Shown: positions 11,453 through 21,384 of the stretch, in pieces
Layout: every line of letters begins with the position of its first letter
How positions within the stretch are numbered: position 1 is the stretch's first letter
Source: Gnetum montanum
Taxonomy: Eukaryota; Streptophyta; Gnetopsida; Gnetales; Gnetaceae
Length of the DNA stretch: 64,000 nt
Direction of reading: 5' to 3'
NCBI GenBank assembly: GCA_015680685.1
Contig: MNCI01018056.1
Location: forward strand, 436,553 to 500,552
Made by a program: the position numbers and the translations under genes
The notes under the pieces: model-generated
Database searches by the model: none
What the model saw: only the letters and a program-made list of their open reading frames with translations
Told to the model about the DNA's origin: nothing

Positions 11453-13381
11453 ATGCCTCTCCTACAAGACTACGATGATGTCATATCTAGTGAGGCAATT
11501 CATTGGAGAATCAACGAATTATATGAAAATGAATATTGGAGTACTCAATCTGAGGTGGGGATTTCTTATCAACATAAATGAAGGCAACATCATCCCAATG
11601 CATGAAAACATAACTTACTTAATGACGATGAACCCCTACTAGCCACTACAAGCCTAATGCAAATACAAGAGGTTATTCAAATCTTCCGTAGGCATCATAA
11701 AGAGAGCCACCTACCAATGCTCGATCTAAATAACTTTCCCAATTTCTCAGGAGGCTATGACTTAGATCCGCAACAACATTTGCAAGCCTTCTACGATACC
11801 TATGCATGGAACAACATTGATAACGATTGGTAAAAACTCAAGCTCTTTCCTATGACACTTGTTGGCCAAGCAAAAGTATGGTATAGATTGTTAAAACCAA
11901 ATTCAATACGACATTGGCCAACAATGGTAGAACTCTTTAATGAAAGATATCAAACCTACGCAAGAGTGTCAGCCTTGAGGAAACAAATCTAAGAGTGGAA
12001 ACAAGAACAACATGAACCCTTGGACATGGCCTTAGAAAGATATTATGCACTGTTAAACAACTGTCTAGGCCATGAGTTCTCCAAGGAAAGGCTANNNNNN
12101 NNNNNNNNNNNNNNNNNNNNNNNNNNNNNNNNNNNNNNNNNNNNNNNNTGGGTAGCAAAAGAAGAAGGAGAAATGGCTAGATGGGAGAGTGTTGAAAAAA
12201 ATCAATGGGACCAAAATCTCAACTTAACATAGGTCCATAATTACAAAAAGGAGAAATCAACCTATCTCAAGGAGGAAGAACCATCTTTGCCAGTACAATA
12301 ATCATTAGAGGAAATTGAGGCAAATATCAATAAGATGTTGGAATGGATGCATAAAAAGTGTGGAGAATATATCAATATTATTGGAGATAGAGTTTTGACA
12401 ACCCAAGAAGTAGGACAAAATATCATTAGACAATCAGAAAGAAGGGATGAAGAAAATAAGAGCTCAACTGCCAATCATATGTATGAATGCAACATTTTCC
12501 TATACAATCACCCCAAGGGCCAATGCCCAATCTTGTTATATTTATATGAGCATTAGGGAAGCACGTTACACCCAGAGTTCATACAGATATATTGTGTTTG
12601 ATCATAGTGGCAACAATCCCAATCATGGGGAAAGCCATCCCTAAACTAGAGACACCCTTCGTATCATCCGAATCCAAATGTCTATCTAGTCCAACATCTT
12701 GTTTTCCCAACTAGGTCAACATACTCTATCTCGTCGCATTATTACTCCCCTAAATACTATCAGCCCATGTACTCAACACAACTACCACCTTGTGTACCTT
12801 ACACTTCTCCAAAATTTCAACATTCTCATCCTTTCCCTCCTTCTACATTGCCACCAACTGTTCCTAAAGTGTCTACACCACAAAAAAAACCCACGAACAT
12901 TACTTGTGCTACTATTTCCAATAGTAGTGAGAGACCTCCTCAACATCAAAGGTGTCCCTTATTTAGACATGATCGTAGGAAGGGAAAACATAGTTCCAAG
13001 GCCATTGCATTCTCCAACTCATCACAAGTCCAACACTGTGGTGCATCCTTCTCTTTGAACCCAACGACTCGTGTCACTTCATTAGGGTCACCAATTAACA
13101 CTCCAACAATCATACGGCCCAATGAATATAGCCATGGAGAGCAACATCCTGATCCTTGCATACCATCTTATGGTCTCAAGTATCATAGTGGGTCAACTCT
13201 TTACCTGGGCACCACATCTTATAAATTTCCCCACTATGCTCACTATAATCAGGTGTGTGAACCCCAATGGGGTAAGTATGACCAAGTTTCAATATTTCCA
13301 ACATGCAAGGATCCTCATCTTTCAATTATTAATCCTTATTATGCTCAACCATTTAGTTATGCGGGATATTCCCCATTTTAA
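11453..13381 (+). pseudogene. gag of E1, one frame with a few premature stops
   Basis: The ATG at 11453 (MPLLQDYDDV) opens one frame that can be followed to TAA at 13379-13381, about 642 codons. Roughly ten internal stops interrupt it, mostly TGA, TAA or TAG where Trp, Gln or Arg is expected. The retrotrans_gag core lies at about codons 75-210 (NFSGGYDLDPQQHLQAFYD, KLKLFPMTLVGQAKVWYRLL, EPLDMALERYYALLNNC). A zinc-knuckle remnant is at 12488-12526. The C-terminal 204 codons (12767-13381) have no stop and are rich in Pro, Tyr, His and Ser. Unlike E3, gag is not joined to protease. A 54-N gap (18 codons) keeps the frame. It would form the particle for an element that borrows its polymerase. Confidence 0.85.
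12095..12148. other. Assembly gap of 54 N inside E1 gag
   Basis: A run of N falls between ...FSKERL and WVAKEEGE. By comparison with E3 gag the missing part holds the QLRYETRR..GSYAQGRLSE-like segment. That is longer than 18 codons, so the gap size is probably nominal. Confidence 0.9.
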
Positions 13382-14750
13382 TAGCAAGCAGGATTAATAA
13401 ATATTTTTCATTTTCTTTAATTTTACAATTTTTTGTTTTCCATTTTTTCATTTTTCAATTTCTTGTTTTATCTTTTTTTCTTTTTATCCTTTTATAAGTG
13501 ATCTCATCTACAAATAAAACACTCATGTGGCTCATTGGTTAAGGTGTGTTCTAGGTTATCAAGTCTTGAGTGATCAATTATTTAGATAGTGAGCCCATTA
13601 CAACCACTCATCTATCCTACAAATAAGAGGTTCTGTTCGAGGGTACAGTGATGTTCTTGACATTCTTAAAACTCAAAATTAATTTTGTGTTCATTGTACC
13701 CAGAATGAGCAGGGATGGATCAAGAGGGAATGATTAGGGTGTGACATCAAGGGGACTTCCAGATTCCCTTTGGTGACGTCTATGAGAGTTATCATGCAAT
13801 GTGGTTGTACTAAGATCCTTGAAGATCTAATGCAAAATGGGAGTAAGAGTAATCAAAAGGCACTCAAAAATCCAATGCTATTCTAGGGGGTCCCACTAGA
13901 AAGACATGCACCCATTTTTGAAGGTTGGTGGCTTCTCTAGATTCAGTAATCGAAAAAAAAAACAAAACAACAACAAACAAAGAAGGTGCCACAAAGCAAA
14001 ATTCACTCCTCCCTTGAACAAAATGCCAAGTGATCATATGCCTTGTTGTTCTGGTACTTTTATAGTCACTCATCATGGGATGAAACAATGCAGTGTCACT
14101 GATCAGAGGAATGGACTTGGTCCTGATCTTGGAATGATGGGTTAATGACACATTAATCATGCTTTATACATAGGATTCATTGTGCCCTAGGTCAGTTACC
14201 TCATGTCCCAATCTCTACAATCCCTTCTATAGTCTATCTCATCTTGTTGTTCATGTAATTGTAGCTTATTTCTCGTATAGCATAGAATTCGTAACTCATT
14301 CCGATGATACTTACATGTGTGTGTTTTGTGGAACTAGTGTGGATTAAATTTAACCCTTCTAGTGCCTACAAACATTTTAAGGTGTGGTTACGCAAGGGCA
14401 TTATAGGTTGGAACCTGCTTTGGGGAGGACCCACTTGTGTAATTTTTTGTAGTTTGCACTCATAACACATGTTCCACACACCATCTATTACCCTCAACAT
14501 CTTTTCAACAATATTATTTCCCTTATTACTATCCCTCCGATTCAAACATTCCTATGAACCATCATGTAGCCTTTTTCTCTCCCTTACCACCCAAGGTCCT
14601 TATTGATAAATTCCATACCATCATAATTTTCATGCCTTCAGAACTAGTTGAATTACCCTGGAACCTTTTAACACTCATCTAGATGTTCTTAATTTACATT
14701 ATTAATTTTAGAAAAATATTAAAAATTCAGTATATTCTATAAGCACCCTA
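13382..14750 (+). other. T-rich tract and conserved non-coding spacer of E1
   Basis: A T-rich stretch (about 13405-13497) follows gag, as a T-rich stretch follows integrase in E4. After 13700 several blocks align in order with E4's integrase-to-ORF spacer. Examples are AGGGTGTGACATCAAGGGGAC (13737 here, with AGGGTGTAACTTCAAGGGGAC at 50701), ACTAGAAAGACATG (13897; 50936) and CGCAAGGGCA..TTTGGGGAGGACC..ACTTG (14392; 51386). No reading frame is shared. Pol has been removed cleanly between the gag stop and the T-rich tract. Confidence 0.55.
13513..13640 (+). repeat. Possible tRNA-derived SINE fragment in E1 spacer
   Basis: TGTGGCTCATTGGTTAAGGTG resembles a Pol III A box. TTCTGTTCGAGGGTACAG, about 105 bases later, resembles a B box. 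The spacing is too long for a plain tRNA and there is no clear A-tail or duplication, so this is only a resemblance. Confidence 0.2.
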
Positions 14751-14754
14751 ACAT

Positions 14755-14824
14755 CGATAGGCCGCAATATCGCATCTGCGATATCGCGAATGTGATATCG
14801 CATCCCATGTATATATATAAGCGA
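14755..14824 (+). promoter_or_regulatory. Internal promoter-like module of E1: GATATC array plus TATA
   Basis: AATATC at 14766, GATATC at 14780 and GATATC at 14794 have exactly the 14-bp spacing of the E1 U3 array. They are followed by GTATATATATAAGCG at 14809-14823. The flanks do not match the rest of the LTR, so this is not simply an old LTR. It stands about 480 bp upstream of the extra ORF, where E4 has an analogous module built of its own U3 motif. It could drive a separate transcript of that ORF. Confidence 0.55.
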
Positions 14825-14992
14825 CACCCCTGTGCTACTTAACATCATTTACAATTCTTCACATGGGGGAATTCTTTCAAATTTCTCTCTACGACTCGCG
14901 ATTGCATGCCCCTTGCTTTCATATCCATAACTCGCTCGCTGGTCCTCCGACTTTACTTTTGTTTGAACCTACTTGAACTTGGAGTGTTCAGC

Positions 14993-15010
14993 TTAGTCAT
15001 GGGGGAGGGG
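14993..15010 (+). other. Internal polypurine-tract-like site of E1
   Basis: TTAGTCATGGGGGAGGGG repeats the 13-base core TTAGTCATGGGGG of the 3' polypurine tract at 18327-18339. E4 has GTCATGGGGG at the same relative place (51936-51945). It might prime a second plus strand, as a central polypurine tract does in some retroelements. This is inferred from sequence only. Confidence 0.4.
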
Positions 15011-15305
15011 CACATGCCAAATAGCGTAGAAATTTTTTAAATTTTTTCATCGCCCAAAGGACATTATCAAGGATAATTAGTTATAAAATTAAGGATACAT
15101 GTGTCAAAAACAATTTCATCTCCTTAGTTATACTAGGAAACTAGATTTGGAAACCACCTAAGTAAAGAGGATTCAATATTATAATCTTTCAGGGACGTTT
15201 TAATTAACATCACATGGAGATAAAGAAAATTCATTAAGGAAAGTAGTAAGGTATAACCTAACTTTGGTAACAACCTTACTAATGATTGGCCCCATGTGAT
15301 TGCAG

Positions 15306-18149
15306 ATGGTCCTGAAATGCAGACAATAGGAAGGTCCTTCTCAAGGTGGGATCAAAAGACCTAGGAGAGGTGGAGGACAAGTTCCTGTTGAACAACATGT
15401 AGAGTAAGAGGAACAATCATTTAGTATCCACCAAGAAGACCCTACTACTATACAATCAAGGTAGGTAGAAGGAGGAACTGTTGTAGTGTCTGAATAGGGA
15501 CAACATCTCACATTGCCCTAGGATTTTGTGTAGGCCATCCATGAAAGATCCATATTCACTACAGTGATCGTGGAATTAAACTTTGGACCTTTCATAGAAT
15601 TTGCTTTGGAGGTCGTTAGGGATCACCTCAAAGGGTCCCCATTATGGCCTAGCCTCTCTGAAATTGGTGTCTGGTACTTAGGGGAAATGTACCAATTTTG
15701 GCACAACAAAGAACAAGGCACCACAGTTAACATTTGTGGTGTGACTGTTGACTTCTCTGTTCAAGCCATTTCAGAAGTATTGAACCTTCCAAATATAGGG
15801 CCAAAGGTTGCTCAGTTGTTTTCCCGCTTAGAACTTGATGCGCGATGAGTTTGGCTAGAAAGGACATATGGCAAGGAAGATAAGACGTTTGGGGAGTTGA
15901 CGATGGAAGAGAGGATTTACTTCAAAATAGGGACTTATCACATCTTCCCCACAAAAGGTTTAAAGAGAATTTCAACATATACTGCAAGAGGATGTGCAGT
16001 GTTGATGGAAAAGGTTAATGCTAACCTGCCTCATCTATATTTTACGGAGATCCTAAGGTGGTTTAAAGAACGAAAGATAGGGAAGTTTGTGTTGCCCTTC
16101 CCTTGTCTTATCAGGAAGCTATGTAGACATGCTAGTATTAGAGGATACACCAATGATGTCCTCTGAAAATCTCAAAATACTTCGTATGCTGAATTTTTAA
16201 AGCCACCAGCTACAAGGAAAATCATTGGTGAGATGCTGGGTCCAGTACAAGAAAGAGAACAGATGGCAGGGCCAATTGAAACTCAACTTGCAGGACCCAG
16301 CCAAATTCCAAGCATGAGACCCAACCAACAATAAGAAGCAGGACCTAGCATGGGCTAGCAGGATCAACCATTGCCACCGCAGCAAGATTACAGACCATTG
16401 ATGAGTCATCTTAGGGCCATCACTGAGATGGTCAGTTGGGAAAGTTGTGATGACGCAAATCTCTTTCGCATCATCGATGATGTTGTACAACCTACAGTTT
16501 CTATAGATCGCACACAAGGTGAAGTGTCCATTCAAATAGGAGGAGGAGAGAGTGCTTGGTCACAACAGATTTTAGGGAACACTGTGTCCTTTCAGGTGCA
16601 GTTAGAAACTGGGGAAGGGGCCACAGTGATGGTCATGCAGCACCAGGATGTAGCAGGAGCCATAGAAGTGGTCACAAACCACATTAAAGAATTATTAAGT
16701 ATTCCTATTATGCCACCGGTAGATCTTACAGGAGCACAGGATGCTCAAACTCTGGTTGGTACATCAACAGTGCTCAAACTCTGATCGCGGCACACTGCAT
16801 GTCGTGTCTCATCAACTGCTACGGAACATGAGAATGTACTTGACCGATTACTACAAATAGGACACGTAATGACATCCTTGTTTGACATCCCATAGAATGT
16901 TACAGCAATACAATCAGACCTCATTTCCATCAAAGGAAAGCTGTTCTTGATAGAGATGAGGGTCAAGCATGCCAAAGCAGAAGTGCAAAGATTACAAGAA
17001 AGGCTCGTGACCCTGCAAGAAGCACAACGGGATCCCTCTCAATTTGTTCCTGCAGACTAGCTGGACACTTTCAGAACTGAGCAACTTACCAAACTATTGA
17101 CACATAATAATAAGGTGGCAAAAGAAAAAGAGAAGGCTGTTTGGGATGCCTTTGCAATACAAGCGCAAACTTACGTGCACACCAAGGCACTCAAAGCCTT
17201 ACAAGAGGAAAAGAAGAAACTTGTTACTGGCAACCTTCGGTTGACCTCTGTGGAGAAACAAAAGAATGTTCTCGAAGAACATTTTCAACAGCTGCAAGAA
17301 TAACTAATTAGGATCAACCAGGACATGAACCGTTTAACCAGGAAAAATTGAACCCTCTCAATGGAGGAGGTATGTTCCATCCATCAGAAGAAGGCCATTG
17401 AAATAAGTGCATGGTAGAATGAGGCTAAACAGCATGAGAAACTGAAGGAACATTTCTGGGACCAAGTGGGAATGTATAAAAAAAATCATCGAGAAGGAGA
17501 TCCATATGGCCAAGGCCCACATCAATGCTCTCAGTGCTCAACACACTGACTAGTGGGCCATATTGGACACATATGCATTTTCCCACCAGGCGGAAGTTAA
17601 GAGTCGGGACCTACAGATCCAAGACCTTACAGAGTACATGGAGTTGGCAAAGCTATGGTATGCCAACCTTGCCATGTTAATAGTAGGGTGCCTGAAAATA
17701 GAGCTCAAGCAACAGGTAGCCACACCTATGTCAAATATGAAATAGAATTTTCATAATGCAAGAAATTATTACAAAAATTGGAGGTTGCAAATTTTGACTT
17801 CGAGGTGGTTAAAGCAAGATACCAGGGGCAGAAAGGTATCACAAAAAACTTGGCTTGATGGCTTATAGATTTTCAAAAATACAGAGACAAAGCTAGAGCT
17901 TACGAGGAGGAATAGCAGGTGTTTGTGGCTTGGTATGTCAAAGAAAATAAAATGTTTCTGCAACTACCGTGCCCATGGGAGGTGCCGACTCCATCAAACA
18001 TCCGAACATTAGCATAGATGACATAGGATCCCCAAACTAAAGAGGAGAAACTCTAGGCCATACTTCAATGCCATCAAATCCCAAGACCTAGAGCACAAAA
18101 CAAGGCAAAGGCACCCATGGAGGAGCCACTACCACTAGGAAATTCATGA
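15306..18149 (+). pseudogene. Env-position ORF of E1: Transposase_32-like domain plus long coiled coil
   Basis: The ATG at 15306 starts a frame followed to about 17302, after which small frameshifts carry it on to a stop at 18147-18149. Parts in order: a basic N-terminal patch (KRPRRGGG); a domain at about 15560-16165 resembling the putative plant transposon protein family (Pfam Transposase_32), with FALEVVRDHL, TVNICGVTVDFSVQAISEVL, LNLPNIG and FVLPFPCLIRKLCRHA; a Pro/Gln linker; a 137-codon open stretch (16371-16784) holding NTVSFQVQLE and ATVMVMQHQD; then a heptad-rich coiled coil (about 16800-17900) and a C-terminal PWEVPTP..TKEEKL motif. Premature stops are few. No signal peptide or membrane segment is visible, so an envelope role is not supported. 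E4 carries a collinear homologue. Its function is unknown. Confidence 0.75.
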
Positions 18150-18325
18150 GTTCCACCAATTTTGTAGCTATAGGATTTTCTTTTACATTCTTTGTGTTGT
18201 GTCTCAATTTTGTCCTGATTCCACACTGCGGCATGAACCCATTCTTGTCAGTCAATAATCCCATACTTATTCACTATGTAATCAATGGAGCTTATTCTCA
18301 CTTTAACTTGAGGATGAGTTTTCAT

Positions 18326-18340
18326 TTAGTCATGGGGGTA
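18326..18340 (+). other. Polypurine tract of E1
   Basis: TTTAGTCATGGGGGTA lies directly before the 3' LTR start TGATGAGT at 18341. Its position and G-run fit the plus-strand primer of Ty3 elements. Confidence 0.75.
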
Positions 18341-19179
18341 TGATGAGTCATGAATTGTTGGTTGTGATATCGCACCCATGATATCGCGTATGTGATATCA
18401 TAGCCTAGATGCAATATCGTAGCCTGTCTCCTCATTTATAAATAAGAGGTAGGTAGATTTGGTAGGTATTTTTTGAAGTTTTTAAGTTTAATTTTAGTAG
18501 TTTGTAGAGACTTTTTGTCATTTTTTTACTCTCAACCCTTTTCTCCCAGTGCATGCCCGCAGTGTGATGATTGTAATTGTACGACATCCTTATTTGAGTG
18601 TGATGTACTTGGACACGCACATGACCGACAATAAATATTGAGATTACCTCATCATTTCAGCATCCACTTAGCTTAATTATTTAATTGTTATTGTTATTTA
18701 TTGATTTCTTAGTTAATATCTCTTTACCCTTATCTCCTAGTAACGCAGAATGAATACAACATAATCACAAGCATTTAAGTGTGACTACTTAGTAACCCAG
18801 TAGTGTACCTGGGCCATGCACTTGGTAATCCCAGTGGTAGTCATGCATGAGGTCCAAGATGTGTACAGATGATTAAGGAATGGATGCTCATTGCACTAAG
18901 GCTAGTTTAGATTCTCTCTCATTCTCTCTCCTAGCTTAGTTGATATTATTTACCATCATACCCAGGAGTAGCATTAGTGTAGGAACACATCATACACCTC
19001 ACCCTGGACTAAACCATACATGACAAAGCTAATACTAGTCCAGGTGGGAAGATAGCGAACTACGATCTACGAGTAACTGTCTAGATACCACAACTAGTCC
19101 GTCTGCGGAGTTCGACTGGATCGTACGTGAAACACTCGTATTCATATGGTTGAGTATAGGGGTACCTCGCCACTCATTA
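18341..19179 (+). repeat. 3' LTR of E1
   Basis: It begins TGATGAGTCATGAATTG and ends CACTCATTA, followed at once by the target duplication GAAAA. The motif array here has four units, against six in the 5' LTR. A TATA-like ATTTATAAATAAG is near 18434. The many transitions between the two LTRs show that the insertion is old. Confidence 0.92.
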
Positions 19180-19204
19180 GAAAAGATTCTAATGTGTGTG
19201 GGAA

Positions 19205-19600
19205 GTGAAAGATGACAAAGTAACTATGAGTAGGAAGCATATGTTCTTAATTATTTCTTTCAGTATGAAGCACACAATTTCTATCATGACTTTAAGTAAA
19301 AAGCACATGTTCTTAATTATGTGTTCAAATAGGAAGCATGAATTTCTCAATAAGAATAAATTCCTATTATGAATTTGAGTAGGAAGCACATGTTATTAAT
19401 TATATCTTTAAGAAAGAGGAACCAAATTTCGATTATGACTTTAAGTAGGAAGTGCAAGTTCTTAATTGTCTTTAAGTAGAAAGCATAAATTTCTATTATA
19501 ACACTAAGTAGGACGCACATATTCTTGACTGTGACTTTGATTAGGAGCATAAATTTGGAGGATTATAACTCCAAGTAGGAAGCACAAGTTTGGGGATGGA
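19205..19600. repeat. Imperfect tandem repeat, unit about 30 bp or its 60-bp dimer
   Basis: The unit is close to AAGTAGGAAGCACATGTTC then TTAATTATGTCTTT, and it alternates with AAGCATAAATTTCTATTAT. It recurs about a dozen times with substitutions and small indels. Read on the minus strand it gives repeated FLLKVIIEI-like peptides, which are by-products of the repeat. It lies just after E1. Confidence 0.7.
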
Positions 19601-20154
19601 GGAATGAGTATCTCCAAATTTTTACATGCTTATATTACTACCATGCATAGCAAGATTATTTAGATTTTAGGCAAGTCTTGCTCCATCTTGAAAGGTTAAC
19701 ACCATTTACATAAAAAAAGCCAACACTTTTCTTCTTTGAATTAGGTTTCATGAGGATCTATATACCTTGATTGGATGCCAAGTTAAGTCTAAAATTTATG
19801 TTTTATGGTTGATTACCCTAGTCATTGAACCAACTTATCTATAATTATTAGATGGAATCTGAGTTATTTAATACTTTTGATATCCACTCTACTTTCAACA
19901 TTTGAAAAATAGGGATATAGACTTACACTCTGAGGACACCATTTCTTTCAAGTAGGGAAGAAAGTAGAAATTATGTTCTTATTAGTGGCTCAAAGGCTAC
20001 TTCCCTTTGGAAATAGTGGCTAGAACGAATATGAAAATCCTTAGGAGATTCATGTTATTTCAACCATCACACTAAAAAACTTCATGATCCTACTTTATAT
20101 ATAATGTCATAAGGATATGTAAGATTGCATAGGAGCTTTGACTTTAATGGTTAG
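19601..20154. other. Unassigned AT-rich DNA
   Basis: I see no ORF of note, no repeat unit and no homology to other parts of the window. It ends at the E5 LTR edge at 20155. Confidence 0.5.
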
Positions 20155-20481
20155 TGATGAGTGGTGAGGTACCCCTACCCCCAACCAGACAAATCACTAA
20201 GGTGTTACATGTGATCTGGTTGAATTTCATGGACCTATACTTATCTAATGCACTAGCTCTTCTAGGAAGTAAAATGGGCATTAAAAATGTTCATTTTCTT
20301 TCCAACTACACTTGTGAAATTCAATGGTATGGTTTAAGTGTAATTAAGATATATGATTTTTATCATTTTTTGTTTTATAGATGTAATTGCCTACAACATG
20401 AGTAAAAGGTAAAGTAATTGAGGATCTAATTCATTTACTACCTAGCTAGCCTAACACAAGTAATCACCCCACTTTCTTGGT
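20155..20481 (-). repeat. Truncated LTR of the E5 family (U5/R side)
   Basis: It begins TGATGAGTGGTGAGGTACCC and matches 27867-28199 with many scattered substitutions (by eye about 85% alike), ending at ACTTTCTTGG. U3 is missing. It would be the 3' LTR of E5. The bases outside (GTTAG at 20150-20154) do not match those outside the other LTR (TTTGG at 28724-28728), so pairing is likely but not proven. Confidence 0.7.
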
Positions 20482-20555
20482 GTTAAACCCTACAATTGGT
20501 TCATTTTTAAGTAAACATTTTTACCAAAATTAATACATTTTTATTATATATTATT
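20482..20555. other. Short unassigned stretch at the E5/E6 junction
   Basis: Seventy-four AT-rich bases lie between the E5 LTR break and the E6 LTR start. They match neither element and may be filler from a rearrangement or part of a third sequence. Confidence 0.35.
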
Positions 20556-21232
20556 TGATGAGTATTTAATTAATGTTTATTTTAGTTTATTTTAGTGGTG
20601 AATATTAGTAGTAGTTATTAGTTTATTTTAATTAATATGATATATTATTATATATTAATGTGACTGTACTTATATTTATATATATATACCCATTATGTAA
20701 ACATTATACACAACCATAGATNTAGATTTTAGAGAAAAAAACATTAGGAAAGAGGAGAAGGAATTGATACAAAAACAAATTCCACATCAAATTGAGATCA
20801 ATTATTCTTGTGATTTATGTTGAAGATCTGTTGAGCTTTGCAGCAATTCTTGGAGTCCATTGTTTGATAATCAAAATTGTTACATTGTGAAACCAATAAG
20901 GTAGAATTGCGATTTAGGCAAGTCTCCCTTGTGATCTTCAATAATTATTTACAATTTCAATTTGATTTAATTATTAATTTTTATTCTTGAACTTAATATT
21001 AGAAGTTAGGGTGAAAATTTATGATTATACTTATGAGTGACAGGCATAAGCGTGGATTTTAATTCGATTCAATTCTAATTATTTATTGTCTTCATGATTT
21101 CTTTGACGTTTTAACCATTCCTCCACGGATACGACTTGTGGGTCAGTCATAGACGAGGTGACAATCACTACAAAAAAATAAAGAAAAATAAATTTTAAAG
21201 GTATCCAGTACCAAATTTTGCTTAGCTCATCA
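20556..21232 (+). repeat. 5' LTR of Tat-like element E6
   Basis: It runs from TGATGAGTATTTAATTAATG to TTAGCTCATCA, 677 bp. It is AT-rich, with a TATA run (TTATATATATATACC) near 20676-20690, and is followed by a primer site and gag. One N is at 20722. No second LTR is in the window. Confidence 0.7.
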
Positions 21233-21236
21233 AATT

Positions 21237-21254
21237 TGGTGTTGTTGCTGGGGA
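21237..21254 (+). other. Primer-binding site of E6
   Basis: TGGTGTTGTTGCTGGGGA follows the LTR after a four-base gap. It equals the tRNA-Asp complement after C-to-T/G-to-A-type changes. Confidence 0.65.
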
Positions 21255-21384
21255 GGTCGACCAAGTTAATCATCATCAAGGGTTTAGTAAGCTTTAATTT
21301 TTATTTTATTTTATTTTATTTATTTACTTATTCATGAATTTTATTTATGCATTTTATTTTATTTTTATTTTTGTAATTTAAGAA

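Larger units (their letters stand above)
10420..19179 (+). mobile_element. E1: complete non-autonomous Athila-like LTR retrotransposon
   Basis: Two LTRs with TGATGAGT...ACTCATCA ends (3' copy ACTCATTA) enclose a primer site, gag, a long spacer, an extra ORF and a polypurine tract. Identical 5-bp target duplications GAAAA flank it at 10415-10419 and 19180-19184, so the borders are exact. No protease, RT, RNase H or integrase homology is present between gag (ends 13381) and the spacer. The element therefore depends on enzymes supplied by a relative such as E4. It sits in or after the E9 gag. LTR lengths differ (892 and 839 bp), partly through gain or loss of 14-bp motif units. Confidence 0.92.

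Noticed and set aside
12767-13381. The longest in-frame open stretch (204 codons) as a host gene
   Set aside because: It is in frame with the gag start at 11453 and lies between exact LTRs, so it is the C-terminus of E1 gag.
13513-13640. A functional tRNA gene
   Set aside because: Box-like sequences are present but spacing is wrong and no cloverleaf can be drawn.
21291-21375. TTTTATT-rich stretch as a regulatory element
   Set aside because: Simple low-complexity run in the E6 leader; nothing beyond composition supports a role.
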